NCBI GenBank assembly: GCA_001567505.1
Contig: LLEU01000020.1
Span: forward strand, 1 to 64,000
Source of the DNA: Acidobacteria bacterium OLB17
GTDB taxonomy: Bacteria > Acidobacteriota > Blastocatellia > Pyrinomonadales > Pyrinomonadaceae
Direction: 5' to 3'
Length of the DNA: 64,000 bases
This document shows, piece after piece, positions 34,976 through 43,634 of this stretch. Under the pieces are notes generated by a model. That model was not told where the DNA came from. It saw nothing but the letters and a program-made list of their open reading frames with translations, and ran no database searches. Position numbers and translations under genes: made by a program. Each line of letters opens with the position of its first letter. The first letter of the stretch is position 1.

Positions 34976-37192
34976 TCATTTGGTGACGAGGCGAAAACCC
35001 AATTCCTTGTCACGCGTCGAACCGGCAACGTCCGGCCGGCTCGTACTTGTGATCGCTGCATCCCCGGACGATCTGCTGAACGCTGAACCTCCGCGGATCA
35101 TATAACGCGGCTCTTTCGATTCCTTTACGGTGCCGCCGCTTCCGGGATAAAGATACGCCTTTGAACCCGTCCACTCGTAAACATTGCCGATCAGATCCGT
35201 AACACCCCACTTATCCGGGCAGGAATGCGTGCCGACCTGTGCCGGCTCGGTATTTGGCTGATCCGTCCACGCACACTCGGATCGAAAATCATCGCCCCAC
35301 GGATAAAGGTCGCTGTCACTGCCGTTCCTTGCCGCGTACTCCCACTCGGCATCGGTCGGGAGCCTGTACTGAACGTTGTCACGCTTTGACCGCCATGCCG
35401 CGAAAGCCTGAACATCGTCGATATTCACGAACCTGACGGGAAAATTCTCCTTCCCTTCGAGCGGCTTGCCGTTGACCCAGTCCGCGGGCAGCGGCTTGTG
35501 GCCGGTCGCTTCGACGAACTGGTAATATTCCGCGTTCGTCACCTCCGTGCGATCCATCCTGAAGGCCTCGACCGTCACCTCGTGCTCGGGGCGTTCCGCC
35601 GGTTGGCCGTCATTTCGCCCCATACGGAAGGTCCCGCCCGGGATCGACACGAGATCCGCCTTAACAAGCGGAATATCGGTCGGCGTAACCGCCGGCGAAG
35701 TTGAAACTACGGGCGACGGGCCCGTATTCGCAACCGGCTTCGACCCGGGGAAAAATCCGAGGAAATACGCCGCCGCAACGCCAGCTATTCCCAAGCCAAA
35801 AAGAACCAATACGGCCCCGATTCCCAGAAAAAAGACCTGTGCGGCTCTTTTTTGCGGCCGGCACGGGCGTCTGCATCGGGATCGAGCCGCTCGCCGCCGG
35901 CGACGGCGGTTTAGGGACTGCAGGTTCGGAGAGAAGCGTCGCTCCGAGAAGTGCCTCAGTATCGGGACGCGGAATTGCGTTTATATCGGGCTGCGAGTGT
36001 CGAAGTTCGGCGACGACATCCACCGGCTTGCCGTCGCATACAATATTATCGACCCAGTCGTCGAAGCCGTTGTGGCTGACACGCAGAAAATGATTGCCGC
36101 TCTGGATGCCTTCAAGAAGCAGCGAACCATCCACGCGGCTCTCACCGACCGCGACATTATCCACAAAACCTTAGCTCCGGGTGGCCGCGTATGCACACGT
36201 ACCGTCGAGACGGGCAATGCTCCGGTCGGGGCCGTCGTAGCAACACTCGGACTGCCGTAAATTGCGTGGCGAAGCTCGTCAACCAAGAGCTCGACCGATG
36301 CGGTCCGATGATCCGGCGATTTTTCGAGCGTATGAAAGACCGCACGTTCGATCTCGGGCGCCAGTGCCACACCCAAACTTGCGAACGTAGGCGGCGGATC
36401 GCTGATGTGCTTCTTCATTATCGCCGGGATCGACGAACCCTTGAATGGCACGTCGCCCGCGAGCATCTGAAATAGCATCACCCCGAGGCTGTAAATGTCC
36501 GCACGTGAATCCGGATCTTCGTCAGCCCACTGCTCGGGAGCCATATAATACGGCGAACCCATCAGCCCGGTCGTCTGCGCCTGGATGAACGATCCGAGAA
36601 GCTCGCCCGACTTGATCTTCGCAAGGCCGAAATCCAGTATCTTAACGGCCTGCGCCATACTCGGCTTATCCGAGCAGATCATTATGTTCAGCGGTTTTAG
36701 GTCGCGGTGGACGATGCCCTGATGATGTGCCGCTCCGACGCCGGCGCAGATCGCGGCGATCAGGTCGAGCGCATTTTCGGGCGAGAGCCTGCCCTCGCGT
36801 GTCAGAAGGTCGTGGAGCGATTCGCCCTCGACGTACTCCATCACAAGGAACGGTACGTTCCCGTTGATCACGCCGTAATCCGATACGCCGACCACGTTCT
36901 GATGACGGATCGCCGCGGCAGCAAGTGCCTCCTGGCGAAAGCGCGTTACAAGCTGCGGGTCGTTGCCGACGAGGTCGGGAAGAATGATCTTTATCGCGTG
37001 CAGCGTCTTAAGATACGCGTGCCTTGCCTTATAGACGACGCCCATTCCGCCCTGCCCGAGACGATGTTCGAGGTGGTACTTCCCCTCGAGCACACCGTCG
37101 CCCGGGATCGTATGCACGGTCGGCATCCCGTCATTCGGACAGGTCGCGACCGTATCGGCGAAACAGTTTTTACAGGTTTGGCATTCCCTCAT
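34976..37192 (-). CDS. Ser/Thr protein kinase - PEGA - TM - FGE-like domain fusion (frameshifted)
   Basis: About 738 residues after two repairs: a T lost at the T4 run 36165-36168 and a T gained at 35828-35833 (minus-strand bases). The zinc ribbon CQTCKNCF...CPNDG is followed by a complete Hanks kinase (about 35-305): GQGGMGVVY, HAIKII lysine, HRDLKPLNIM, DFGLAKI, GSPYYMAPEQ. A PEGA-type beta domain then follows (VHTRPPGAKVFVDN...VGESRVDG). One membrane helix (about 480-505) leads to an outer FGE-sulfatase-type domain (SIPGGTFRMGRNDG, RLPTDAEWEYAARNG, IGNVYEWTGSKAY, RGGSAFSRSSGDAA). FGE's catalytic Cys pair is missing. Known relatives include the chlamydial Pkn1-type fusion. It is first gene of the operon with the TPR and pseudokinase genes. 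Confidence 0.8.
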
Positions 37193-37358
37193 TCGAACTT
37201 TCTTGAGTGTAGCTTATATCAACGCGAATGGCGGTGATCATTAGACGCAAATATCTGCTAAAAAGAAGCAATCATTCTCAAGATTCTAATTTTTTTTGCA
37301 TTTTTCACGCAAATCCTACACTTCAGACGCCGCGAACGTCATTTTTTGCTGTCGGTCG

Positions 37359-37388
37359 TTGACTAACATTTTCCGAATCGTTCATTAT
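37359..37388 (+). promoter_or_regulatory. Promoter of typA
   Basis: TTGACT (37359-37364), 18-bp spacer, CATTAT (37383-37388). The start site is about 60 nt upstream of the typA ATG. Confidence 0.5.
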
Positions 37389-37455
37389 GCTTGTTTGCCT
37401 TTTTGACGGCGGTCGTGACCTTGTCTCGCCTCGGACAATAGACAAACGAAGAACA

Positions 37456-39264
37456 ATGACAAACGACCAGATCAGAAATATCGCCATCATCGCACACGTC
37501 GATCACGGCAAAACCACCCTTGTTGACGCGATGCTCCAGCAATCCGGCACGCATCGGGATAACGAAGCGGTCGTCGAACGCGTGATGGATTCGATGGACC
37601 TTGAACGTGAGCGCGGCATCACGATCATGGCCAAGAACACGAGCGTCCGCTATGGCGACCACAAGATCAACATCGTAGATACGCCGGGCCACGCCGATTT
37701 TGGCGGCGAGGTCGAACGCGTCCTGAAGATGGTCGATGGCATCATCCTGCTCGTCGATGCGGCGGAAGGCTGCCTGCCGCAGACGCGATTCGTCCTTCGA
37801 AAAGCGCTTGAACTCGACCTGCCGGCGATCGCCTGCGTGAACAAGATCGACCGCCAGGACGCACGGCCCGAAGAGGTCGTGAACGAAATTTACGATCTAT
37901 TCATCGACCTTGGGGCCAACGACCAGCAGATCGAATTCCCGATACTTTATTCGATCTCGCGTGACGGCGTCGCCAAAAAGGACCTTGCGGACGAAAGCAA
38001 GACGCTCAAACCGCTTTTTGACCAGATACTCGAGACGATCCCTGCACCCAAGGCGGTGCGCGACGATTCGCTCCAGCTGCTTGTCGCCAACATCGATTAC
38101 AATCCGTTCGTCGGCCGCCTTGCGATCGGCCGCATCTTCTCAGGCGACATCTCGAAGAATCAGGATGTCGTCATCTCGAAGCGCGACGGAACGCTCGACC
38201 GCACGCGCGTCAAAGAACTTTTCGCGTTCGAAGGCCTCGAGCGCGTGCCCGTCGCAACGGCCGGCGTCGGCGAGATCGTCGCTCTCGCAGGCTTTGACGA
38301 CGTCGAGATAGGCGAGACCGTCACACTCCCGGAGAATCCGCGGCCGCTGCCGGTGATCGCCGTTGATGAGCCGACGATCTCGATGATCTTCGGCGTGAAC
38401 ACATCGCCGTTCTCGGGCCTCGAGGGCAAATTCGTCACGTCGCGTCAGATCAAAGAGCGACTCGACCGCGAGCTCCTCGGCAACGTAGCGCTTCGCGTTA
38501 CGGAAACGGATGCCGCCGAGCAGTTCAAGGTCTCGGGCCGCGGCGAACTGCAGCTTGCGATCCTGATCGAAATGATGCGCCGCGAAGGCTACGAACTTCA
38601 GGTCTCAAAGCCCGAGGTCGTCACAAGACGCGACGAATCGACGGGCGAGCTTCTCGAACCGATCGAACTTGTCGTCATCGACGTCCCCGAGGAATTCATC
38701 GGTGTCGTCACCGAAGCGATGGGACGCCGCAAAGGCCAGATGACGAAGATGATCAACAACGGCTCGGGCCGCGTTCGTCTCGAATTCGAAACGCCTTCAC
38801 GCGGACTGATCGGCTTTCGCGGCGAATTTCTCACCGAGACGAAAGGCACCGGCCTTTTGAATACGCTCTTTCTGAGATTCGATAAATGGCAGGGCGAAAT
38901 GCGTTCGCGGCAGACAGGCTCGCTCGTCGCCGACCGAATGGGCGAAACGAACACCTACGCACTCTACAATCTGCAGGAGCGCGGCACGCTCTTCGTCAAA
39001 CCGCAGGTCAAGGTCTATGAAGGGATGATCATCGGCGAGAACGCCCGGAGCGTCGATCTCGATGTGAACGCGATCAAGGAAAAGAAGCTCTCGAATATGC
39101 GTACGACCTCAGCCGACGAAGCAATGCGGCTCGTTCCCGTTCGCGATATGTCGCTCGAACGCGCCCTCGAATTCATCGCGGACGACGAACTGATCGAAGT
39201 CACGCCAAAGACCATCCGTCTCCGCAAACGCGTACTCAAATCGAACGAGCGGCCGAAGAAATAG
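37456..39264 (+). CDS. typA: Translational GTPase TypA/BipA
   Basis: 602 residues from ATG 37456; an in-frame ATG further upstream (37387) gives an unlikely extra 23 residues. GTPase motifs: G1 [10 protein letters not shown]2 RGITI, G3 DTPGHADF, G4 NKIDRQDA, G5 SRDG region. EF-Tu/EF-G-like domains II, III, V and the BipA-specific C-terminal domain ([18 protein letters not shown], then [14 protein letters not shown]) are present and full-length for the family (about 600). It binds 70S ribosomes and influences ribosome assembly and stress growth, including at low temperature. Confidence 0.95.
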   Translation: MTNDQIRNIAIIAHVDHGKTTLVDAMLQQSGTHRDNEAVVERVMDSMDLERERGITIMAKNTSVRYGDHKINIVDTPGHADFGGEVERVLKMVDGIILLVDAAEGCLPQTRFVLRKALELDLPAIACVNKIDRQDARPEEVVNEIYDLFIDLGANDQQIEFPILYSISRDGVAKKDLADESKTLKPLFDQILETIPAPKAVRDDSLQLLVANIDYNPFVGRLAIGRIFSGDISKNQDVVISKRDGTLDRTRVKELFAFEGLERVPVATAGVGEIVALAGFDDVEIGETVTLPENPRPLPVIAVDEPTISMIFGVNTSPFSGLEGKFVTSRQIKERLDRELLGNVALRVTETDAAEQFKVSGRGELQLAILIEMMRREGYELQVSKPEVVTRRDESTGELLEPIELVVIDVPEEFIGVVTEAMGRRKGQMTKMINNGSGRVRLEFETPSRGLIGFRGEFLTETKGTGLLNTLFLRFDKWQGEMRSRQTGSLVADRMGETNTYALYNLQERGTLFVKPQVKVYEGMIIGENARSVDLDVNAIKEKKLSNMRTTSADEAMRLVPVRDMSLERALEFIADDELIEVTPKTIRLRKRVLKSNERPKK

Positions 39265-39270
39265 CTGCCT

Positions 39271-39618
39271 CTACATTTTTTTCAAGAGGTCAAAAAGGAC
39301 GACGGCATCATTGTGCTCCTCGTCCTTTGCCGAATAGACAAGCGTTACGGGGCCGGCCTCGGCCATCTCGAGAATGGTGTCGAGCAACTCTCGATTCGCC
39401 TTCAGCTCGGCCTTGTAACGGGTTTGAAACTCTTTCCATTTTTCAGGGTCGTGCCCGAACCATTTGCGAAGTTCGGTGCTCGGTGCGATCTCCTTCATCC
39501 AAAGATCGATCTTCGCCTTGTCCTTTGAGATTCCCCTCGGCCAAAGACGGTCGATCAAGATCCGCTTGCCGTCCGACCTCGCAGCCGGTTCGTAGGCACG
39601 TTTAATAGTTAACGACAT
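39271..39618 (-). CDS. DUF488 family protein
   Basis: 115 residues from ATG 39618, with GGAG upstream. The DUF488 signature is visible: [50 protein letters not shown] and [18 protein letters not shown]. The function of the family is not established. The stop lies 6 bp from the convergent typA stop, with no strong hairpin between. Confidence 0.85.
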   Translation of the reverse strand: MSLTIKRAYEPAARSDGKRILIDRLWPRGISKDKAKIDLWMKEIAPSTELRKWFGHDPEKWKEFQTRYKAELKANRELLDTILEMAEAGPVTLVYSAKDEEHNDAVVLFDLLKKM

Positions 39619-39662
39619 AAGAAAACACTCCGTTTTCTCAAGTATAAGCCCCACGACCGTCT

Positions 39663-40088
39663 TCAGGCATATTTCTGGCTGAGCCGAGCCAACGCAAGCG
39701 CCGCGATCGCAAGCCCGAGGTCGCGAAGGGCAACGTCAAAATAACCCGGTATCATCAGCAGATTGATGATTATCGCGACCAGCCAGGCCGCGACGACGTA
39801 CGCGAAGAACTTCGGCCGCAAAAGTACGCCGATGCCCGCGACGATCTCGATCACACCGACGACGAGCATAAACTCGTGGCCGTGGCCGCCGAGCATATTG
39901 TTCACAAAACCGGGAAGATACTGATCCCAGTTTACGAGCAGATGCAGGAATTTGTCCGCACCCGCCATGATCGGCGCCACCACGAACGCGAACCTCAAAA
40001 GCCAAAATGCCTGATAGCCGACGCTTGCCGACACCTCTGCCGTATCACCCCGATCGATGCGGGCCGTACTATCAATAATCGTTTCCAT
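39663..40088 (-). CDS. DoxX-family membrane protein
   Basis: 141 residues from ATG 40088, preceded by GAGGAAAC. About four hydrophobic helices (residues about 28-50, 65-90, 95-110, 118-135) and DoxX-type motifs: [63 protein letters not shown]. The family is linked to redox or quinone-related membrane complexes, but a specific role is not established here. Its promoter (TTGACT-18-TATTCT on the minus strand) overlaps an inverted repeat shared with the divergent regulator at 40235. Confidence 0.8.
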   Translation of the reverse strand: METIIDSTARIDRGDTAEVSASVGYQAFWLLRFAFVVAPIMAGADKFLHLLVNWDQYLPGFVNNMLGGHGHEFMLVVGVIEIVAGIGVLLRPKFFAYVVAAWLVAIIINLLMIPGYFDVALRDLGLAIAALALARLSQKYA

Positions 40089-40165
40089 TGTTTCGTTTCC
40101 TCTCAGATCTGGTTTATTCAGCGAACTTCTCAATGCTGTATTCGAAGAATACATCTGTTTGTCCT

Positions 40166-40193
40166 AATAAGTCAAGTGCTTTTTGGACTTATT
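40166..40193. promoter_or_regulatory. Inverted-repeat operator in the SufR-like/DoxX divergent region
   Basis: A perfect 8-bp inverted repeat, AATAAGTC (40166-40173) and GACTTATT (40186-40193), centres 20 bp apart, suits a dimeric winged-helix regulator. The left half overlaps a minus-strand -35 box (TTGACT). A plausible plus-strand promoter, TTGTAA-17-TACTTT (40192-40220), begins at the right half. Confidence 0.5.
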
Positions 40194-40234
40194 GTAATAT
40201 TTGCTGGAATTTGCTACTTTTGTATTGAGGAAAT

Positions 40235-40879
40235 ATGGCTCAGACGAAGTTCGATGAGAGATTTTTTGAGAGCACACGAGGGCGCATCGTGCTCTCACTG
40301 CGCGGCGGCGACCGTACCGTAAACGAACTCGCCGACGAGATCGGCATCACGGACAACGCCGTCCGAGCACACCTGCTCGCCCTCGAACGGGACGGTATCG
40401 CGACCCAGAAAGGCACGACCAAAGGGTTTCGCAAGCCGCATTTCGTTTACGGGCTTTCCGAGGATGCGCGACACCTTTTTCCCGTCGCTTACGACTCACT
40501 TCTGAATCGCCTTCTCGCAGGTTTTAAGAAGAATCTTTCACCGAGCGCATTCCTCCGCACGCTTCGTGAGGTCGGTGCGGGTATCGGGCAAGCTCGCGGC
40601 GACGCCGGCGCCAAAGGTCGCGAAGAAAGGCTGAATGCCGCCGTTTCAACGCTCGCCGAACTCGGAGGCGCAGCATCTGTCATCCACGAAAAGGACAAGG
40701 TCCTGATCGCAAGCAACTGCTGCCCGTTCGCCGATGTCGTTGCTGAGCACCCCGAGGTTTGTAAGGTCGCGGAGAGTCTCGTCGCGGAGATCACCGGCGA
40801 AGACATCGTCGAACGGTGCGACCGCACGGGCCTTCCGAAATGCCGTTTTGAGATCGTGGAACGCGGCGCCGAAGGCTGA
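40235..40879 (+). CDS. SufR-like winged-helix regulator with C-terminal Cys cluster
   Basis: 214 residues. The N-terminal winged helix (about 15-80) includes RGRIVLSLRGGDRTVNELAD, ITDNAVRAHLLALERDG and a basic wing (KGTTKGFRKPHF). The C-terminal region carries C-X12-C-X18-C-X7-C: NCCPFADVVAEHPEVCKV, ERCDRTGLPKCRFEI, resembling the Fe-S-binding output of SufR (which uses a similar four-Cys span). An iron-sulfur or redox sensor is inferred. No suf genes are visible. It is divergent from DoxX with an inverted repeat in between. Confidence 0.65.
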   Translation: MAQTKFDERFFESTRGRIVLSLRGGDRTVNELADEIGITDNAVRAHLLALERDGIATQKGTTKGFRKPHFVYGLSEDARHLFPVAYDSLLNRLLAGFKKNLSPSAFLRTLREVGAGIGQARGDAGAKGREERLNAAVSTLAELGGAASVIHEKDKVLIASNCCPFADVVAEHPEVCKVAESLVAEITGEDIVERCDRTGLPKCRFEIVERGAEG

Positions 40880-40886
40880 TCGTCCG

Positions 40887-41357
40887 CTAGGCAATACCTT
40901 CGAAAATGTAACCGCCATCGCGGACGATCTGCTTGAACTTTTCGATCGTCGGATATTTATTCTTTGTTTGAACGGCCCGCCGGATCATACGCATCTGTCC
41001 GGGAGAACCCTGCGGGTTCAGGGCGTGCCAGCCCGGATGCTTTGCGCTCCAAGCGACCATTTCGACTATGATCGGGATCAGGTCGATGCCGCGTTCGGTC
41101 GCCTCGAAGATCTCTTTTCGCCCGTCAAGCGGATCAGGCTTTCGACGGAGCAGGCCTTCCGCTTCGAGATACTCGAGCCTTGCCGCGAGGATATTCGTCG
41201 CGATCCCTTCATCGCGATTCAGAAGCGCGCCGTAGGTCCTTTTCCCCCAGAAAAGGATGTCGCGCATTATTATCAGTGACCATTTATCGCAGAGGATCTC
41301 GACGGCAAAATTCACCGGGCAATCCGAGCGGGAAGTTCTGGATGCTCCGCTGTCCAT
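40887..41357 (-). CDS. HxlR-family transcriptional regulator
   Basis: 156 residues from ATG 41357; a longer frame starting at 41396 or 41414 would begin inside or beside the inverted repeat at 41398-41418, so the shorter start is preferred. HxlR signature: CPVNFAVEILCDKWSLIIMRDILFWGKRTYGAL, NRDEGIATNILAARLEYLEAEGLL and the winged turn (RRKPDPLDGRKEI). The conserved Cys ahead of PV is the redox or electrophile-sensing residue in several family members. Divergent from a VOC protein, a common arrangement. Confidence 0.85.
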   Translation of the reverse strand: MDSGASRTSRSDCPVNFAVEILCDKWSLIIMRDILFWGKRTYGALLNRDEGIATNILAARLEYLEAEGLLRRKPDPLDGRKEIFEATERGIDLIPIIVEMVAWSAKHPGWHALNPQGSPGQMRMIRRAVQTKNKYPTIEKFKQIVRDGGYIFEGIA

Positions 41358-41397
41358 AGTTCCCGATTGTATCTGAACGGAACAAAACAAATCCATC

Positions 41398-41418
41398 TTA
41401 CTTGCCTGTCGCAAGTAA
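41398..41418. promoter_or_regulatory. Inverted-repeat operator between HxlR and VOC genes
   Basis: TTACTTGC (41398-41405) and GCAAGTAA (41411-41418) form a perfect 8-bp inverted repeat with 5-bp spacing, typical of HxlR-class dimer sites. It lies 40 bp from the HxlR start and 61 bp from the VOC start. Confidence 0.6.
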
Positions 41419-41479
41419 TCTGTGCTACATTTTTGCCTTCGTGAACCTAATACTGACCAAAAAGGAGAAATTTGTAATT

Positions 41480-41908
41480 ATGCCCGCAATGAATCCATAC
41501 CTGAATTTCAAAGACAGTTGCGAAGAGGCATTTGAGTTCTACCGATCGGTCTTTGGCGGCGAGTTTATGACGCTGATGCGTATGGGCGATGCCGATATGG
41601 GAATGCCCGTACCTGACCATGCAAAGAACCTCATAATGCACGTTTCATTGCCGATCGGAAATAACGTTCTGATGGGCAGCGATGCACCGGACGACTTTTG
41701 CCCCACGCCGCTGCAGGCCGGGAACAACTTTTCGATCTCGATCTCGGCCGAGAGCCGCGACGACGCCGACCGCATCTACAACGCGCTTTCGGAAGGCGGC
41801 ACGCAGGTTATGCCAATGCAGGATATGTTCTGGGGCGCGTATTGGGGAATGTTGACCGACAAGTTCGGCATCAATTGGATGGTCGATCATTCGGATCATG
41901 AAGGCTGA
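41480..41908 (+). CDS. VOC-superfamily (PhnB-like) protein
   Basis: 142 residues from ATG 41480, preceded by AAAGGAG (41461-41467); an ATG nine bases later is also possible. One PhnB/3-dmu-9_3-mt type VOC domain: NPYLNFKDSCEEAFEFYRSVFGG, MHVSLPIGNNVLMGSD, NFSISISAESRDDADRIYNALSEGG, WGAYWGMLTDKFGINWMVD. Metal-binding residues of glyoxalase I are not conserved in this family and specific activity is unknown. Likely controlled by the divergent HxlR. Confidence 0.85.
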   Translation: MPAMNPYLNFKDSCEEAFEFYRSVFGGEFMTLMRMGDADMGMPVPDHAKNLIMHVSLPIGNNVLMGSDAPDDFCPTPLQAGNNFSISISAESRDDADRIYNALSEGGTQVMPMQDMFWGAYWGMLTDKFGINWMVDHSDHEG

Positions 41909-42109
41909 TCAACTCGCCTTCGGCAGATCCGCCTAATGCAGCTTCATCTCGCCGAAGTCGCGAGAGCATATGCTTGCGACTTGCAAGCGACCTGTTGCAT
42001 TGAGATCTGGCACCAAGAGAACATCTTGAATGAGGTGAACGGCCGGGCGGTTTCGCTCGGCCGCTCCGATTTGCTAACCTTTTTCCCTGTCTTATAAGTT
42101 TGTCTTTTT

Positions 42110-43561
42110 ATGGAAGAGAGCCTCAGCGACGAGCATGCGGACGAAAAGCCGCCCGAAGAAAAGCCGGCGGCAAAGAAATTCGACCGTTCGATCGTCGAGG
42201 GCCCGCTCACTTCCGCTGTTTGGAAGATCGCATGGCCTGCGGGCTTCACGAATATTATCAGCGGCGTTCAGGGCTGGGTCGATCACATACTGGTCGGCCA
42301 TCTGCTCGGCTACAAGGCGAACGCCGCGATCGGCGTCAGTTTTCAGATCTTCCTGGTCGTAATTGTTTTCGTCTCGTCGATCTTTATCGGGATGAGCGTG
42401 CTTGTTGCGCGTTTCGCTGGTGCGGGTGACAAGGAGAAGGTCGATCGAACGGTCTATCAAGGCTTTCTGACGTGCTTTTTTCTTGCGATCGGCATCCTCG
42501 CTCCGATCGGATACTTTACCGCTCCGCATCTGCTTGCCTTCGTAACGCACGATGCTACCGTCATCGAGGATGCTCTCCCGTTCCTGCGGATAATGTTCAC
42601 CTGCAGCTTCGGGATGCTCATCTATTTTATGCTGGGCGGAGCACTCCGTTCGGCGGGCGACGCAAAGACGCCGATGGTGCTTGGCATCGCGATGACGGTG
42701 CTGAATCTCGTCCTTAACGTCATCTTGATACGGGGCCTTGGCCCGATACCGTCCTTCGGTGCGGCGGGTTCCGCAATGGGCACCTGCATCGCTTCGGGTG
42801 CGGTCGGGCTGTACTCGCTCTACAAACTCTATTCGGGCAGTTGGGTCGTCGGATTTCCAAAAAGCGGCTACGCGCCCGATTGGGGCATCATCCGTGAGCT
42901 CTTCCGCTTTGGCCTTCCCGCTGGATTCCAGGGTATCGCGATGAATGTCGGCGGCGTGCTTATGCTCACGTTCATGGGTTCGGTCGCGAACGGCGCCGCT
43001 GCACAGGCCGCATTTACCGTAGGTTACGGACAGCTATTCCTGCTCGTCACATGGTCATCGAATGCCTTGATGGGAGCGGCGGGTGCTGTCGTTGGGCAGA
43101 ATATCGGTGCCGGTTCACCGGACAGGGCGGCAAGCTCGGTGCGGATAGCATCGCGGTTCGGGATGATCGGTGCCGCAGTGGTCGGATTCTTTTTCCTCTT
43201 CTTCCCGGAAACCATGCTCGCGATCTTCGGCCTTACGGATCCGGCCGTCGTCGAGGTGGGTACGACGCTGCTGCGCGTCTTGAGCATCTCCGGCCTCTTC
43301 ATCACAACCGCCCTTTCTTATACCGGCGGCCTTCAGGGAGCAGGCGACACAAAGAGTCCGCTCTTTATTTCGATCATCTCGCAGGTGATCGTTCCGCTGA
43401 GCATCTGTTTTGTCATTCGCGAGACGAGCACGCTCGAGCCGATACACATTTGGGTCGCGATCCTTGCGGGCCACGTGACACGGTGCGTGTTGAGTGTTCT
43501 GAGGTTCAATCAGGGCAAGTGGCGTGCGATCAAGGTGAACATCGACCGCCAACCGGCGTAA
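42110..43561 (+). CDS. MATE-family efflux transporter
   Basis: 483 residues. A polar N-terminal tail (1-35) rich in Glu, Lys and Pro precedes twelve predicted membrane helices. MatE signatures: VEGPLTSAVWKIAWPAGFTNIISGVQGWVDHILVG, GMSVLVARFAGAGDKEK, GGALRSAGDAKTPMVLGI, VTWSSNALMGAAGAVVGQNIGAGSPDRA, GGLQGAGDTKSPLFIS. Such pumps use Na+ or H+ gradients to export cationic drugs or metabolites. A 10-bp hairpin follows the stop and faces a convergent gene. Confidence 0.9.
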   Translation: MEESLSDEHADEKPPEEKPAAKKFDRSIVEGPLTSAVWKIAWPAGFTNIISGVQGWVDHILVGHLLGYKANAAIGVSFQIFLVVIVFVSSIFIGMSVLVARFAGAGDKEKVDRTVYQGFLTCFFLAIGILAPIGYFTAPHLLAFVTHDATVIEDALPFLRIMFTCSFGMLIYFMLGGALRSAGDAKTPMVLGIAMTVLNLVLNVILIRGLGPIPSFGAAGSAMGTCIASGAVGLYSLYKLYSGSWVVGFPKSGYAPDWGIIRELFRFGLPAGFQGIAMNVGGVLMLTFMGSVANGAAAQAAFTVGYGQLFLLVTWSSNALMGAAGAVVGQNIGAGSPDRAASSVRIASRFGMIGAAVVGFFFLFFPETMLAIFGLTDPAVVEVGTTLLRVLSISGLFITTALSYTGGLQGAGDTKSPLFISIISQVIVPLSICFVIRETSTLEPIHIWVAILAGHVTRCVLSVLRFNQGKWRAIKVNIDRQPA

Positions 43562-43585
43562 GAGACGGTGAAATTGGAAAATGCA

Positions 43586-43618
43586 GTTTGCCGCACCTGC
43601 TAGTAAGATGCGGCAAAC
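43586..43618. terminator. Convergent hairpin terminator
   Basis: A perfect 10-bp stem (43586-43595 with 43609-43618), 13-nt loop, no clear T tract on either strand. It separates the convergent MATE and FG-GAP genes. Confidence 0.45.
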
Positions 43619-43634
43619 CGCAAGGATCCGGCCG

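Noticed and set aside
35828..36168. Programmed ribosomal frameshifting in the kinase-FGE gene
   Set aside because: The A6/T4 sites differ in direction and have no slippery heptamer, stem or pseudoknot, and similar breaks recur in nine unrelated genes.
42041..42062. Terminator hairpin upstream of the MATE gene
   Set aside because: GGCCGGG with CTCGGCC is a weak 7-bp stem with a G.U pair and no immediate T tract; could be chance in GC-rich DNA.
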